Assembly: GCF_015143595.1 (NCBI RefSeq)
Contig: NZ_WYEU01000001.1
Location: 1,364,001-1,428,000, forward strand
Direction: 5' to 3'
Source of the DNA: Sneathiella sp. P13V-1
GTDB lineage: Bacteria > Pseudomonadota > Alphaproteobacteria > Sneathiellales > Sneathiellaceae
DNA: 64,000 bases
In this document: positions 48,928 to 58,388 of the stretch, one piece after another
Numbering within the stretch: position 1 is the stretch's first letter
How the letters are laid out: each line of letters begins with the position of its first letter
The notes under the pieces: generated by a model
The model's input: the letters and a program-made list of their open reading frames with translations, nothing else
Databases searched by the model: none
What the model was told of the DNA's origin: nothing
Position numbers and translations under genes: made by a program

Positions 48928-49937
48928 TCAGGAAAGTACTGAAATCCGCCATTTTGGGCGCTGCGCTTATGGTTAGCGCAGGTACAACTGTTACGCAAGC
49001 CGCAGATGCAATTTGTTACAACTGCCCACCACAATGGGCGGATTGGGCGTCACAGCTGAAATCCATCAAAAAGAACCTCGGTTATGACATCCCGCATGAC
49101 AACAAAAACTCCGGCCAGACTTTGTCTCAGCTTCTTGCTGAAAAAGCGAGCCCGGTAGCTGATGTCGCTTATTATGGCGTGTCTTTTGGCATTCAGGCTG
49201 GTGAAAAAGATGTTGCTGAAGCCTATAAGCCAAAGCATTTTGATGAAATTCCAGAAGGCTTGAAAGATCCTGCTGGTAAATGGTTCACCATCCACTCCGG
49301 CACGCTTGGTTTCTTTGTGAATGTTGATGCGCTGGAAGGAAAGCCGGTTCCGACTTCCTGGAAAGATCTTCTGAAACCAGTATATAAAGGCATGGTTGGG
49401 TATCTTGATCCTTCATCCGCTTTTGTTGGTTATGCGGGTGCTGTTGCAGTGAACCGCGCCATGGGCGGTAGCCTTGATAATTTTGATGCTGGTATCCAGT
49501 ATTTCAAAGATCTGGGTAAAAACGACCCAATCGTTCCAAAACAGACTTCCTATGCACGTGTTCTTTCCGGCGAAATTCCGATCCTGCTGGACTATGACTT
49601 CAACGCCTATCGCGCCAAATACAAAGACGAAGCCAACGTTCAGTTTGTTATTCCAGCTGAAGGCACCGTGGTTGTTCCTTACGTGATGAGCCTTGTGAAG
49701 AACTCTCCGAACCCGGAAAAGGGTAAGAAGATTTTGGACTTTATCATGTCTGACGAAGGTCAGAAGGTTTGGGCAAACGCCTACCTTCGTCCAGTTCGCG
49801 CATCCGCGTTGTCAAAAGAAGCTGCGGCTAAATTCCTGCCAGCATCTGACTACGCACGATCCACGCCAGTTGATTACAGCAAAATGGCTGCAGTTCAGAA
49901 CGACTTCAAACAGCGTTACCTGAACGAAGTCCGCTAA
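48924..49937 (+). CDS. ABC transporter substrate-binding protein
   Basis: Periplasmic binding protein of 337 residues with a signal peptide (SAILGAALMVSAGTTVTQA, cleavage near residue 27). The mature N-terminus has a C-x-x-C pair in AICYNCPPQWADW. The fold resembles iron/polyamine/aminoethylphosphonate-type binding proteins (PTSWKDLLKPVYKGMVGYLD and the C-terminal NPEKGKKILDFIMSDEGQK). Its codon choice and the stem-loop after it suggest high expression relative to the permeases. The phosphodiesterase at the end of the operon hints at a phosphorylated ligand; unproven. Confidence 0.88.
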   Translation: MIRKVLKSAILGAALMVSAGTTVTQAADAICYNCPPQWADWASQLKSIKKNLGYDIPHDNKNSGQTLSQLLAEKASPVADVAYYGVSFGIQAGEKDVAEAYKPKHFDEIPEGLKDPAGKWFTIHSGTLGFFVNVDALEGKPVPTSWKDLLKPVYKGMVGYLDPSSAFVGYAGAVAVNRAMGGSLDNFDAGIQYFKDLGKNDPIVPKQTSYARVLSGEIPILLDYDFNAYRAKYKDEANVQFVIPAEGTVVVPYVMSLVKNSPNPEKGKKILDFIMSDEGQKVWANAYLRPVRASALSKEAAAKFLPASDYARSTPVDYSKMAAVQNDFKQRYLNEVR

Positions 49938-49948
49938 GAATACCCTCA

Positions 49949-49973
49949 GGCGAGGAGGTTTTCCCTCCTCGCC
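49949..49973 (+). terminator. Intra-operon stem-loop after the binding-protein gene
   Basis: Perfect 10-bp inverted repeat GGCGAGGAGG/CCTCCTCGCC with a 5-base loop, 11 bases after the stop, with only a weak T tract. It likely protects the upstream mRNA or partially terminates, lowering permease expression. Confidence 0.65.
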
Positions 49974-49991
49974 ATTTACTGGTTTAAGTGA

Positions 49992-50813
49992 ATGATCTCC
50001 ATTTTCTCTTCAAGACTGTTTTATTTATTGCTGCCGACCTTGATCGTCTTTTTGGCTTTCTTTCTTATTCCGATGGTTCAGCTGGTGATTGTCGGCGGGT
50101 CGGGTGAAGAAGGCGTGATGGCCTATCTTACCTTCCTGACAAAAGCGCGACATTTTGAAAGCATGGTGGCAACAGTTCTTTTGTCTGCTGTTGTGACAGT
50201 GGTTGCGCTCGTCGTTTCAACGATTGCCGGACTATTCTTGGTTCGTAACAGATTTCCAGGCCGCGAGACGCTTGTATCATTGCTGACGTTCCCGCTTGCT
50301 TTTCCAGGTGTGGTTATTGGTTTTCTGATCATTATGTTGGCGGGACGGCAAGGATTGATCGGATCCATTACGAAATCCCTGACAGGGGACAAAGTTGTAT
50401 TTGCCTACTCCATGGCGGGTTTATTTTTAGGCTATCTCTATTTCTCAATCCCCCGCGTCATTCTCACCGTTATGGCGACAGCTGAAAAGTTGGATCGATC
50501 GCTGGAAGAGGCGGCTAAGTCCCTCGGGGCCAATCAATGGCGTGTCATCGTGGACGTGATGCTGCCCGCTTTGAAGCCGGGATTGATTGCTTCGGGCGCA
50601 ATTTGTTTTGCGACCTCTATGGGGGCCTTTGGAACGGCCTTTACACTGGCCACCAATATTGATGTGTTGCCAATGACCATCTATACGGAATTTACCTTAA
50701 ACGCCAATTTTGCAGGGGCGGCCAGTCTCTCAATTGTCCTTGGGCTTATCACTTGGGTGGCCCTCTTTATTGCGCGAAGCCTTTCAGGCTCAACAGTCGC
50801 GGCATCGGGGTAA
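49992..50813 (+). CDS. ABC transporter permease (first membrane subunit)
   Basis: Inner-membrane permease of 273 residues with about six hydrophobic segments, starting IFSSRLFYLLLPTLIVFLAF. The EAA loop is SLEEAAKSLGANQWRVIVDV near residue 168. It belongs to the polyamine/iron/phosphonate-type permease group and pairs with the next gene (3 bases apart). Complete. Confidence 0.9.
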   Translation: MISIFSSRLFYLLLPTLIVFLAFFLIPMVQLVIVGGSGEEGVMAYLTFLTKARHFESMVATVLLSAVVTVVALVVSTIAGLFLVRNRFPGRETLVSLLTFPLAFPGVVIGFLIIMLAGRQGLIGSITKSLTGDKVVFAYSMAGLFLGYLYFSIPRVILTVMATAEKLDRSLEEAAKSLGANQWRVIVDVMLPALKPGLIASGAICFATSMGAFGTAFTLATNIDVLPMTIYTEFTLNANFAGAASLSIVLGLITWVALFIARSLSGSTVAASG

Positions 50814-50816
50814 GTC

Positions 50817-51647
50817 ATGGGAAAACAAAAGCTATATTTTTATCTGCAACTGGGCTTTACCCTTCTCGTCTCGGCATTTCTTATTTTGCCGGTGGTATTG
50901 TCTGTTCTGGCGGGCCTCACAAAGAACTTCTTTAAAGGGCTTGAAAGTGGGCTTACCACAAAATGGGTGGTGGAGGTGTGGGGGCTTTATGCTGACACGA
51001 TCTTCCTGTCCATGTTTATTGCGCTGGCCTGCTTGGTGGTAACACTGATCCTTGGGGTGCCAACGGCTTATGTCTTGGCGAAAAAAGGGGGGCGGGCAGC
51101 CAGGTTCTTTGAAGAACTGATTACCTTGCCGGTCGCGATCCCCGGTCTCGCCATCGCTTTGGCCCTGATCATGACGTATGGCGGCTTTAGGGAGTTCCGA
51201 AGCAGTTGGGTGTTCATTCTGGTGGGGCATGTGCTCTACACACTGCCTTTCATGGTGAGGTCGGTTTTGGCCGTGCTTTCCAGTATCAATTTCACCGAAC
51301 TGGAAGAAGGCGCCGCAAGCCTTGGGGCTAGTTTCTGGCAGCGCTTCTGGCATGTGCTTATTCCAAATGCGAAACCCGGTATCCTCGCAGGATCATTGAT
51401 GGTGATTACGCTTTCCATTGGGGAATTTAACTTAACCTGGATGCTGCACACACCACTTACAAAGACCCTACCGGTGGGACTTGCGGATAGTTATGCGTCC
51501 ATGCGCCTTGAAGTGGCAAGCGCCTATACTCTGGTCTTTTTTGTTATGATTATCCCGCTGTTGGTGGCCATGCAGATTTATTCATCTGAAGGACGCCGGG
51601 AAAAGCGGAAGGCTGCGCTCAAGAAACCCGCGCAGCAGGAGAGTTAA
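50817..51647 (+). CDS. ABC transporter permease (second membrane subunit)
   Basis: Permease of 276 residues, PotC/PhnV-like, with six membrane segments and the EAA loop ELEEGAASLGASFWQRFW near residue 163, where the usual E-A-A is E-G-A. The C-terminus is strongly basic. One base separates it from the ATPase gene. Works with the preceding permease as the channel. Confidence 0.9.
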   Translation: MGKQKLYFYLQLGFTLLVSAFLILPVVLSVLAGLTKNFFKGLESGLTTKWVVEVWGLYADTIFLSMFIALACLVVTLILGVPTAYVLAKKGGRAARFFEELITLPVAIPGLAIALALIMTYGGFREFRSSWVFILVGHVLYTLPFMVRSVLAVLSSINFTELEEGAASLGASFWQRFWHVLIPNAKPGILAGSLMVITLSIGEFNLTWMLHTPLTKTLPVGLADSYASMRLEVASAYTLVFFVMIIPLLVAMQIYSSEGRREKRKAALKKPAQQES

Positions 51648-51648
51648 T

Positions 51649-52647
51649 ATGTCTCAACTTACATCCATTTCCATTGAAGGCTGCAGCAAGACCTTTGCGG
51701 ATGGTACCCAAGCCTTGAACCCCATCCATCTGGAAATTGCGGGCGGGGAAACTCTGGTTCTTCTTGGGCCTTCTGGCTGCGGTAAAACCACGCTTCTTCG
51801 TATTATTGCGGGGCTCGAACAACCTGATCCGGGGGGACGTGTTATCTTTAACGGCGATGATGTTACCGATTTGCCCATCGAAAAACGCAATGTAGGGATG
51901 GTGTTTCAGTCTTATGCTTTATTCCCCAATATGACGGTTGCGGAGAATGTGGGGTATGGGCTGAAAGTCCGTAAAGAGAAACCCGCGGCGATCAAAGAGC
52001 GTGTCGATGAAATGCTTCAGATGATGCAGATTGAGGAGCTGAAAGATCGTCGCATTGAACAGTTGTCGGGTGGGCAACGTCAACGGGTTGCTCTGGCACG
52101 TGCCATTGCAGTTCGCCCGCGCGTCCTTCTGTTGGATGAACCCTTAACAGCGCTGGATGCGTTGCTTCGGGATCATTTGCGGATGGAAATCGACAGCTTG
52201 CTGCGGCGTTTGAATATCACCGCGATTTACGTCACCCACGATCAGGCGGAAGCCATGGCACTTGGGGATAGAATTGTGGTGATGAGCAAAGGGGAGATCT
52301 CACAAATCGGCTCCCCCCGTGAAATATACCATCAGCCCAAAACAGACTTCGTGGCGAGCTTTATCGGAACCATGAACAGTCTTCCGGAAAAGAACATTTA
52401 TTGTCGCCCGGAAGATGTTGAATTACTTTCCAGCTCGGAAGGTGCTGATTATGTGGGAAAAGTCACGTCATCCTTCTTCTTGGGTGATCGTACACGTCTG
52501 GTGCTTGATGGTATTGGATCTGGTGATTTCATTGTGGAAGCGGCCCTACGTGAAGAAATCGCAGACGGTACAGAAATTCCTGTTCGGATCCCTAAAGGAA
52601 AACGGATCCAGCTTGACACTCAAATTATGGATAAAGGCACATTATGA
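51649..52647 (+). CDS. ABC transporter ATP-binding protein
   Basis: ATPase subunit of 332 residues. Walker A is LLGPSGCGKTTLLRI (near residue 44), the signature is EQLSGGQRQRVALARAIA, Walker B is VLLLDEPLTALD and the switch His lies in YVTHDQAEAM. A C-terminal TOBE-type domain follows (residues about 240-332), as in PotA/FbpC-like proteins. Its stop overlaps the phosphodiesterase start by 4 bases. Confidence 0.94.
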   Translation: MSQLTSISIEGCSKTFADGTQALNPIHLEIAGGETLVLLGPSGCGKTTLLRIIAGLEQPDPGGRVIFNGDDVTDLPIEKRNVGMVFQSYALFPNMTVAENVGYGLKVRKEKPAAIKERVDEMLQMMQIEELKDRRIEQLSGGQRQRVALARAIAVRPRVLLLDEPLTALDALLRDHLRMEIDSLLRRLNITAIYVTHDQAEAMALGDRIVVMSKGEISQIGSPREIYHQPKTDFVASFIGTMNSLPEKNIYCRPEDVELLSSSEGADYVGKVTSSFFLGDRTRLVLDGIGSGDFIVEAALREEIADGTEIPVRIPKGKRIQLDTQIMDKGTL

Positions 52648-53468
52648 TTCTCGGTCAATTAACAGATTCCCATATCAAGGTTGAAGGCCGTTTGGCCTAT
52701 GATCTGTTCGATTCTAAAATCCTGTTTGATAAAGCGATCGCGCGGATCAATGCCTACGAGCCTAAGATGGACGCGGTTATTGTTACCGGGGACCTTACTG
52801 ATATCGGGCTTCCAGAAGAATATAAACGCTTGCGTGACTGCCTTGATAAGCTTGAGGTGCCGTGGTTCCCGGTTCCGGGTAATCATGATCAGCGGGAAAA
52901 CTTCCTCAACTGTTTTGGGGATCTGCCAGCGCTTAAAGATTGTGATGAGTTTGTTCAATATACGGTTGAAGATTTCCCAATTCGCCTGATCGGTCTGGAT
53001 ACCGTCGTTAGTGAAAAATCATACGGATTTCTGTGTGAAAAGCGCCTTCAATGGCTGGACAAAACACTGTCCGAACAGCCTGAGCGACCAACAATGCTGT
53101 TTATGCATCATCCGCCGATCAAGGTGGGGATTACCCATATGGATGTGCAGAACCTTACCAACGCCGAAGCACTCTATGAATGTATCGCCCCGCATAAACA
53201 GGTGAAGCATTTGGCATGTGGACATGTTCACAGGGCCATTGAAACCTGCGTTAATGGTGTGGGGGTCAGTATTGCACCAAATGGGGCACATGCGGTCGCA
53301 CTGGATCTGGAGCCAAATGGACCCGCATGCTTTGAAATGGATCCAGCGGCGTTTCGCCTGTTCCTAATTGATGATGAAAGCGCCCAGATCATTTCCCACG
53401 TGGGGTATGTGGAAGATAATGGGGGCAAGCATCCGTTTTTTGATGAGAACGGTAAACTGATTACCTAA
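52644..53468 (+). CDS. Class III cyclic-nucleotide/glycerophosphodiester phosphodiesterase, GpdQ/CpdA-like
   Basis: Cytosolic metallophosphoesterase of 274 residues with all motifs intact: QLTDSHIKVEG (D-x-H), VVTGDLTDIGLPEEY (GD), VPGNHDQRENF (GNHD), MHHPPIKVGI and LACGHVHRAIET (GHxH). GpdQ and CpdA enzymes cleave phosphodiesters such as glycerophosphodiesters or cAMP. As last gene of the LacI-ABC operon it probably hydrolyses the imported compound. Its 3' end overlaps the convergent mutT by 4 bases. Confidence 0.9.
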   Translation: MILGQLTDSHIKVEGRLAYDLFDSKILFDKAIARINAYEPKMDAVIVTGDLTDIGLPEEYKRLRDCLDKLEVPWFPVPGNHDQRENFLNCFGDLPALKDCDEFVQYTVEDFPIRLIGLDTVVSEKSYGFLCEKRLQWLDKTLSEQPERPTMLFMHHPPIKVGITHMDVQNLTNAEALYECIAPHKQVKHLACGHVHRAIETCVNGVGVSIAPNGAHAVALDLEPNGPACFEMDPAAFRLFLIDDESAQIISHVGYVEDNGGKHPFFDENGKLIT

Positions 53469-53872
53469 AGCAAATCCCGAAGCATGGCGATCAAAGGAAT
53501 ATCCGCTGGAGGCATCGGATATTCCTTTAACTGGTTGGCGCGCACCCACTTTAAATTCTGACCTTCCAGGCCTTTTGGGGTGCCGCTCCAGCGACGACAG
53601 ACGTAAAGCGGCATCATCAGATGAAACTTCTCATAAGCGTGGCTCGCGAAGGTAAAGGGGGCAAGGCATGCTTCTGTCACATCAATGGAAAGCTCTTCCC
53701 TTAGCTCGCGGATAAGCGCCGCTTCAGGGCTTTCATTAGGCTCTACTTTTCCGCCTGGAAATTCCCAAAGCCCGGCCATGGATTTACCTTCCGGGCGCTG
53801 GGCAATCAGGATGCGGTTATCGTCGTCAACCAAAGCGACGGCCACCACAAAGACGGTCGGATACTCACTCAC
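53465..53872 (-). CDS. mutT: MutT-type NUDIX hydrolase (8-oxo-dGTP diphosphatase)
   Basis: NUDIX protein of 135 residues with the box GGKVEPNESPEAALIREL followed by REELSID, matching G-x5-E-x7-R-E-U-x-E-E-x-G-U apart from the last Gly. WEFPGGKVE and the C-terminal MPPADIPLIAML are typical of MutT, which removes oxidised dGTP to prevent mutation. It lies 11 bases downstream of argJ, a pairing common in alphaproteobacteria. Confidence 0.9.
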   Translation of the reverse strand: MSEYPTVFVVAVALVDDDNRILIAQRPEGKSMAGLWEFPGGKVEPNESPEAALIRELREELSIDVTEACLAPFTFASHAYEKFHLMMPLYVCRRWSGTPKGLEGQNLKWVRANQLKEYPMPPADIPLIAMLRDLL

Positions 53873-53883
53873 AGTAAAATTCC

Positions 53884-55110
53884 CTAGCTGCGATAATCGG
53901 CATTAATGTCGATATAGCCGTGGGTCAGATCACAGGTCCATGCATAGGCGCTGCCTTCACCAATCCCTACATTTACATCAATGGTGATATCGTCCCCTTT
54001 CATTAAGGGGGCTACCTGATCTTCACTGTAGGAAGGGCTTGGTGCACCATTTTCGGCAATCACCACACCGCAGATACGGATAAACAATTTGTCCCGGCTG
54101 GCTTTCTCGCCAGATTTACCAACGGCCATAACCACGCGGCCCCAGTTGGCATCTTCACCCGCAATGGCGGTTTTCACCAAAGGAGAATTGGCAATGGCAA
54201 GGGCTATGGTTTTGGCAGACGCATCACTTTCTGCGCCATCCACTTTTACCGTGATAAACTTGCTGGCTCCTTCGCCGTCTTTTGCAATCTGCTGCGACAG
54301 ATCCTGCATAACTTCAAGAAGCGCCGCTTTATATTCTGCAAGGGCAGCATCGTCCGCATTTGCAGGGGCATCATTTCCTGCTGCGCCCGTTGCAAATAGA
54401 AGAACACTGTCACTTGTGGAAGTGTCGCTGTCTACGGTTACGCAGTTGAAACTTTTCTCATTTTCAGATTTCAGAATGTTCTGAAGGACCGCCGCCGGTA
54501 TATTTGCGTCCGTGAAGATAAAGGCCAGCATTGTCGCCATATCCGGTGCGATCATGCCAGATCCTTTGGCGATACCGCTGATGGTCACGTCTTTACCACC
54601 GATTTGGCAGGTGGCGGACGCGCCTTTGGCAAATGTATCTGTCGTCAGGATTGCGCTTGCCGCCGCTTCCTGATTGCCTTCGGACATATCGTCCATCATA
54701 CCCGGAAGGGTGTCCGTAATGAGTTTCGTTTTGATCACTTCGCCGATAACACCGGTTGAGGCGATATAAACTTCATCGGACGCGCATTGCATCAGCTCGG
54801 CCGCCGCGGCGGCGGTATCGGTTACCGTATCCATGCCCGCCTGACCTGTGAATACATTGGCAATGCCAGCATTTACAACAAGGGCACGGGCACTTCCTTT
54901 GGGCAGAATTTTCCGGCCCCAATCCACGGGCGCACCCGGCATGCTGTTTTTTGTGAAAACACCAGCAACCGTTGTCCCTGCGTCGAAGGTTGCAAACAGA
55001 AGGTCATCACGCCCTTTGTATCGCATCCCAGAATTTGCGGTCGCAAAACGCGCACCTTTCACCACCGGCAAGGCAGGGAAGTTTTCTGGAGCCAAAGGAG
55101 ATTTTTTCAT
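53884..55110 (-). CDS. argJ: Bifunctional glutamate N-acetyltransferase / amino-acid acetyltransferase ArgJ
   Basis: ArgJ of 408 residues, arginine biosynthesis. It transfers acetyl from acetylornithine to glutamate and, in bifunctional forms, acetyl-CoA to glutamate. The self-cleavage site KGSGMIAPDMATMLAF is present, with the nucleophile Thr in A-T-M-L, giving alpha and beta chains. N-terminal VKGARFATANSGMRYKGR and C-terminal DLTHGYIDINADYRS are typical. The ATG at 55110 gives the usual start; a TTG five codons upstream is possible. Confidence 0.95.
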   Translation of the reverse strand: MKKSPLAPENFPALPVVKGARFATANSGMRYKGRDDLLFATFDAGTTVAGVFTKNSMPGAPVDWGRKILPKGSARALVVNAGIANVFTGQAGMDTVTDTAAAAAELMQCASDEVYIASTGVIGEVIKTKLITDTLPGMMDDMSEGNQEAAASAILTTDTFAKGASATCQIGGKDVTISGIAKGSGMIAPDMATMLAFIFTDANIPAAVLQNILKSENEKSFNCVTVDSDTSTSDSVLLFATGAAGNDAPANADDAALAEYKAALLEVMQDLSQQIAKDGEGASKFITVKVDGAESDASAKTIALAIANSPLVKTAIAGEDANWGRVVMAVGKSGEKASRDKLFIRICGVVIAENGAPSPSYSEDQVAPLMKGDDITIDVNVGIGEGSAYAWTCDLTHGYIDINADYRS

Positions 55111-55196
55111 CGGATTAACCTTCAAAAAATAATGAACTAAGCCAGATACGTTAATTCTTCATATCCGGTCAATTGCAGAATCTGTTTTGGGATAAC

Positions 55197-55958
55197 TTAT
55201 TCTGGACGTGTGGCACAAAGCATATAGTTGACGTCAAAGTCTCGGCTGAGGCTCCACTTGTCATTAAGCGGATTGTAGGTCGCTCCCGTCATATGCTCGA
55301 CGGTAAGGCCTCCTCTGCGCACCAGGTGGACAACTTCAGAAGGTTTCAGGAATTTCTTCCAGTTATGGGTGCCGCGTGGAAGCCAGCGCAGGATGTATTC
55401 CGCCCCGACAATGGCTAGCGCATAGCTTTTCACGGTGCGGTTCAAGGTTGCCACAAACATGATCCCACCGGGCTTCAGCATTTTGCAGCAGGCGTTTGCA
55501 AAGCCTTCAAGATCCGCCACATGCTCAATCACTTCCATGTTGAGGATGATATCGAATTGCTCTCCAGCTTCGGCAAGATCTTCGGCAGTTGTATGGCGAT
55601 AATCGATCTTCAGACCGCTTTTCTCAGCATGCAAAGATGCCACATTGATATTGGTTTCCGAGGCGTCAGCTGACACGACCTCAGCGCCCAAGCGCGCCAT
55701 TGGTTCAGAAAGCAACCCGCCGCCGCATCCAATGTCCAACAGCCGCAAGCCCTTAAAGGGTTTTAACAGCGTCGTATTATCACCGCTTTTGATATTGAAA
55801 TGCTGGATAACCTGATCACGGATATATCCAATCCGGATGGGATTGAACTTATGCAGAGGCTTGAACTTACCTGTTTCATCCCACCACTCATCTGCCATCG
55901 CAGCAAAGTTTGCGATTTCTTGTGGGTCTACCGATTTGGCGTGTGCTGCATCCGTCAT
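55197..55958 (-). CDS. ubiG: Ubiquinone biosynthesis O-methyltransferase UbiG
   Basis: SAM methyltransferase of 253 residues that methylates hydroxyl groups in ubiquinone synthesis. It shows [19 protein letters not shown] near the N-terminus, [36 protein letters not shown] and [20 protein letters not shown], all highly typical of UbiG. The frame is open upstream to 56477, but that extension is antisense to lysC and has no family resemblance; ATG 55958 gives the right length. Divergent to lysC. Confidence 0.95.
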   Translation of the reverse strand: MTDAAHAKSVDPQEIANFAAMADEWWDETGKFKPLHKFNPIRIGYIRDQVIQHFNIKSGDNTTLLKPFKGLRLLDIGCGGGLLSEPMARLGAEVVSADASETNINVASLHAEKSGLKIDYRHTTAEDLAEAGEQFDIILNMEVIEHVADLEGFANACCKMLKPGGIMFVATLNRTVKSYALAIVGAEYILRWLPRGTHNWKKFLKPSEVVHLVRRGGLTVEHMTGATYNPLNDKWSLSRDFDVNYMLCATRPE

Positions 55959-56121
55959 GATTTTGAACCGAAAAATGTCTAAAAAAGCTAATAAATGCGT
56001 TGGAATGCTTGCCGAGCAAGCCCTGATAAGTATATGTATACGCTCCTTCGTAATGAAAGGGTAGCCGTTGATAAAATAAAACGGCATACGATGTGGCGGT
56101 GAAGAGAGGTTAGTGCGCAAA

Positions 56122-57342
56122 ATGGCACGGATCGTTATGAAGTTTGGCGGGACATCGGTGGGGTCAGTTGACCGCATCAAAAATGTGGCCAAACGTGTTA
56201 AAAAAGAAGTTGATGCAGGTAATGAAGTAGCAGTGGTTGTCTCCGCCATGTCCGGGGAAACGAACCGGCTCGTTGGCCTCACGTCAGACGTGGCCTCATT
56301 GCATGATGCGCGCGAATATGATGTGGTCGTCTCCAGCGGTGAACAGGTGACGGTGGGTCTTCTTTCCATGGCTTTGCAGGATATTGGCGTTAATGCGCGT
56401 TCCTGGCTGGGGTGGCAGGTGCCGATCAAAACCAGTGATGTACATGGCGCGGCCCGTATTGAAGAAATTGACTGCACTGAAATTATTCGCCGTTTTGGTG
56501 AAGATCAGGTAGCTGTTTGTGCGGGCTTCCAGGGCGTTGGTCCTATGAACCGTATTACGACGCTTGGACGTGGTGGTTCTGACACCTCAGCGGTGGCGTT
56601 GGCAGCCGCCATGAATGCGGATCGTTGTGACATCTACACAGACGTGGATGGCATTTACACGGCGGATCCCCGGATCGCGACAAAAGCGTCCAAACTTGAT
56701 AGAATTACATATGAAGAAATGCTGGAGCTGGCCTCCCTTGGTGCCAAGGTATTGCAGACCCGCTCCGTTGAAATGGCGATGAAGCATCAGGTGAAACTCC
56801 AGGTGCTCTCCAGTTTTGAAGACCTTCCAGGAACTCTGGTTGTTGATGAGGATGATATTGTGGAACAGCAAGTAGTAAGTGGCGTTACCTACACACGTGA
56901 CGAAGCTAAGGTGACACTCCAGCAGGTAAATGATCAACCCGGTGTGGCTGCTAAGGTATTTGGCGCGCTGGCCGATGCCCATGTGAACGTAGACATGATC
57001 GTTCAGAATGTTTCTGAAGATGGAAAAGCCACGGACCTCACATTTACGGTTGGTGTGTCTGACCTGGACGCGGCAATGAAGGTTCTTGAGGGCCTGAAAG
57101 GTGAAGTAAACTGCAAAGCAATCGTTCCGGATCCGGATGTTGTGAAAGTGTCTATTGTGGGCATGGGAATGCGTAGCCATGCAGGTGTTGCACAAACCAT
57201 GTTTGCGGCGCTGGCAGAAAAAGGTATTAATATTCAGGTGATTTCCACTTCTGAAATCAAAGTTAGCGTTCTCTTGGCAGAGGAATATACAGAACTTGCT
57301 GTGAGAACACTTCACTCAGCTTTTAACCTGGATGCAGCGTAA
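56122..57342 (+). CDS. lysC: Aspartate kinase
   Basis: Aspartokinase of 406 residues, first step of the lysine/threonine/methionine pathway. The catalytic N-terminus starts [18 protein letters not shown] and includes [20 protein letters not shown], and two ACT domains follow from about residue 265 ([20 protein letters not shown] and [20 protein letters not shown]) for lysine/threonine feedback. The ATG at 56122 is the usual start; a GTG at 56113 is an alternative. The stop is 4 bases from the next gene. Confidence 0.95.
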   Translation: MARIVMKFGGTSVGSVDRIKNVAKRVKKEVDAGNEVAVVVSAMSGETNRLVGLTSDVASLHDAREYDVVVSSGEQVTVGLLSMALQDIGVNARSWLGWQVPIKTSDVHGAARIEEIDCTEIIRRFGEDQVAVCAGFQGVGPMNRITTLGRGGSDTSAVALAAAMNADRCDIYTDVDGIYTADPRIATKASKLDRITYEEMLELASLGAKVLQTRSVEMAMKHQVKLQVLSSFEDLPGTLVVDEDDIVEQQVVSGVTYTRDEAKVTLQQVNDQPGVAAKVFGALADAHVNVDMIVQNVSEDGKATDLTFTVGVSDLDAAMKVLEGLKGEVNCKAIVPDPDVVKVSIVGMGMRSHAGVAQTMFAALAEKGINIQVISTSEIKVSVLLAEEYTELAVRTLHSAFNLDAA

Positions 57343-57346
57343 CAAT

Positions 57347-58369
57347 ATGACTGAACAGACATCGTTTGACGGGGTGCAGGCACTCGAAAATGCCTGGGAA
57401 CGAGGATGTGAGTTTCTAGGCACTAAATATGCCATTTTGGGCGGTGCCATGTCCTGGATTTCAGAGCGCAATCTGGTTTCTGCCATCTCCAACGCAGGTG
57501 GTTTCGGTGTGATTGCCTGTGGTGCCATGACGACTGATCTTCTGGATCAGGAAATTGCCGCAACCAAAGAACTGACCGACAAGCCTTTCGGTGTAAATCT
57601 GATCACCATGCATCCCGATCTGGATGCGCTGGTAGATGTCTGTTTGTCCCATAATGTGGGGCATGTGGTTCTGGCAGGTGGATTGCCGTCAAAAGATACC
57701 ATCCTGAAAATCAAGGAAGGTGGCGCAAAGACAATTTGTTTCACACCGACCTTGGCGTTGGGTAAAAAACTGGTTCGCACCGGTGTGGATGCGCTGGTCA
57801 TCGAAGGCATGGAAGCCGGCGGTCATATCGGCCCTGTTTCGACAAGCGTTCTGGCGCAGGAAATCCTGCCAAACATCAGTGATGTTCCTGTTTTTGTTGC
57901 CGGTGGTATCGGCCGGGGTGAAGCCATTGCGAACTACCTTCGCATGGGGGCCGCTGGATGTCAGCTTGGGACACGCTTTGTATGTGCAGATGAATGTATT
58001 GCACACCCGGACTTCAAAAAGGCGTTCAAACGCGCAAGTGCCCGTGATGCCGTGACCACCGTTCAGGTAGATCCACAGTTCCCGGTCATTCCAGTGCGTG
58101 CCTTGAATAACCAGGGTGTTCAGAAATTTATCGAGACCCAGCACGAAGTCATTGCGAAATACCGTGCAGGTGATCTTGATCTGGAAGCAGCACAGCTTGA
58201 GATTGAGCATTTCTGGGCGGGGGCCTTGCGCCGCGCCGTTATTGACGGGGATGTTGAATTTGGGTCTGTTATGGCAGGCCAAAGTGTTGGTATGGTGAAG
58301 AAAGAGCAGCCTGTTGCCGACATTATTCAGGAGCTGGTAAACGAAGCGGAAGCTGCCTTTAGCGCCTAA
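57347..58369 (+). CDS. Nitronate monooxygenase family FMN enzyme
   Basis: TIM-barrel FMN protein of 340 residues of the nitronate monooxygenase/2-nitropropane dioxygenase family. It shows AILGGAMSWISERNLVSAI, SNAGGFGVIACGAM, VIEGMEAGGHIGPVS, with the His typical of the class, and FVAGGIGRGEAIANYLRMGA. It oxidises alkyl nitronates, or alternatively may act as a FabK-like reductase. The ATG at 57347 follows lysC by 4 bases; an ATG at 57332 would overlap lysC by 11 bases. The lysC-ptsP pair normally lies close in alphaproteobacteria and this gene sits between. Confidence 0.88.
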   Translation: MTEQTSFDGVQALENAWERGCEFLGTKYAILGGAMSWISERNLVSAISNAGGFGVIACGAMTTDLLDQEIAATKELTDKPFGVNLITMHPDLDALVDVCLSHNVGHVVLAGGLPSKDTILKIKEGGAKTICFTPTLALGKKLVRTGVDALVIEGMEAGGHIGPVSTSVLAQEILPNISDVPVFVAGGIGRGEAIANYLRMGAAGCQLGTRFVCADECIAHPDFKKAFKRASARDAVTTVQVDPQFPVIPVRALNNQGVQKFIETQHEVIAKYRAGDLDLEAAQLEIEHFWAGALRRAVIDGDVEFGSVMAGQSVGMVKKEQPVADIIQELVNEAEAAFSA

Positions 58370-58388
58370 ACACTAGAAAGGTAATTTG

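Noticed and set aside
55959-56477. N-terminal extension of the UbiG frame
   Set aside because: Much of it is antisense to lysC and the rest is intergenic; it has no family resemblance. UbiG has its normal start at 55958.
56587-57315. 242-codon minus-strand open frame
   Set aside because: Antisense to lysC, with His/Asn-rich shadow composition and no recognisable domain.
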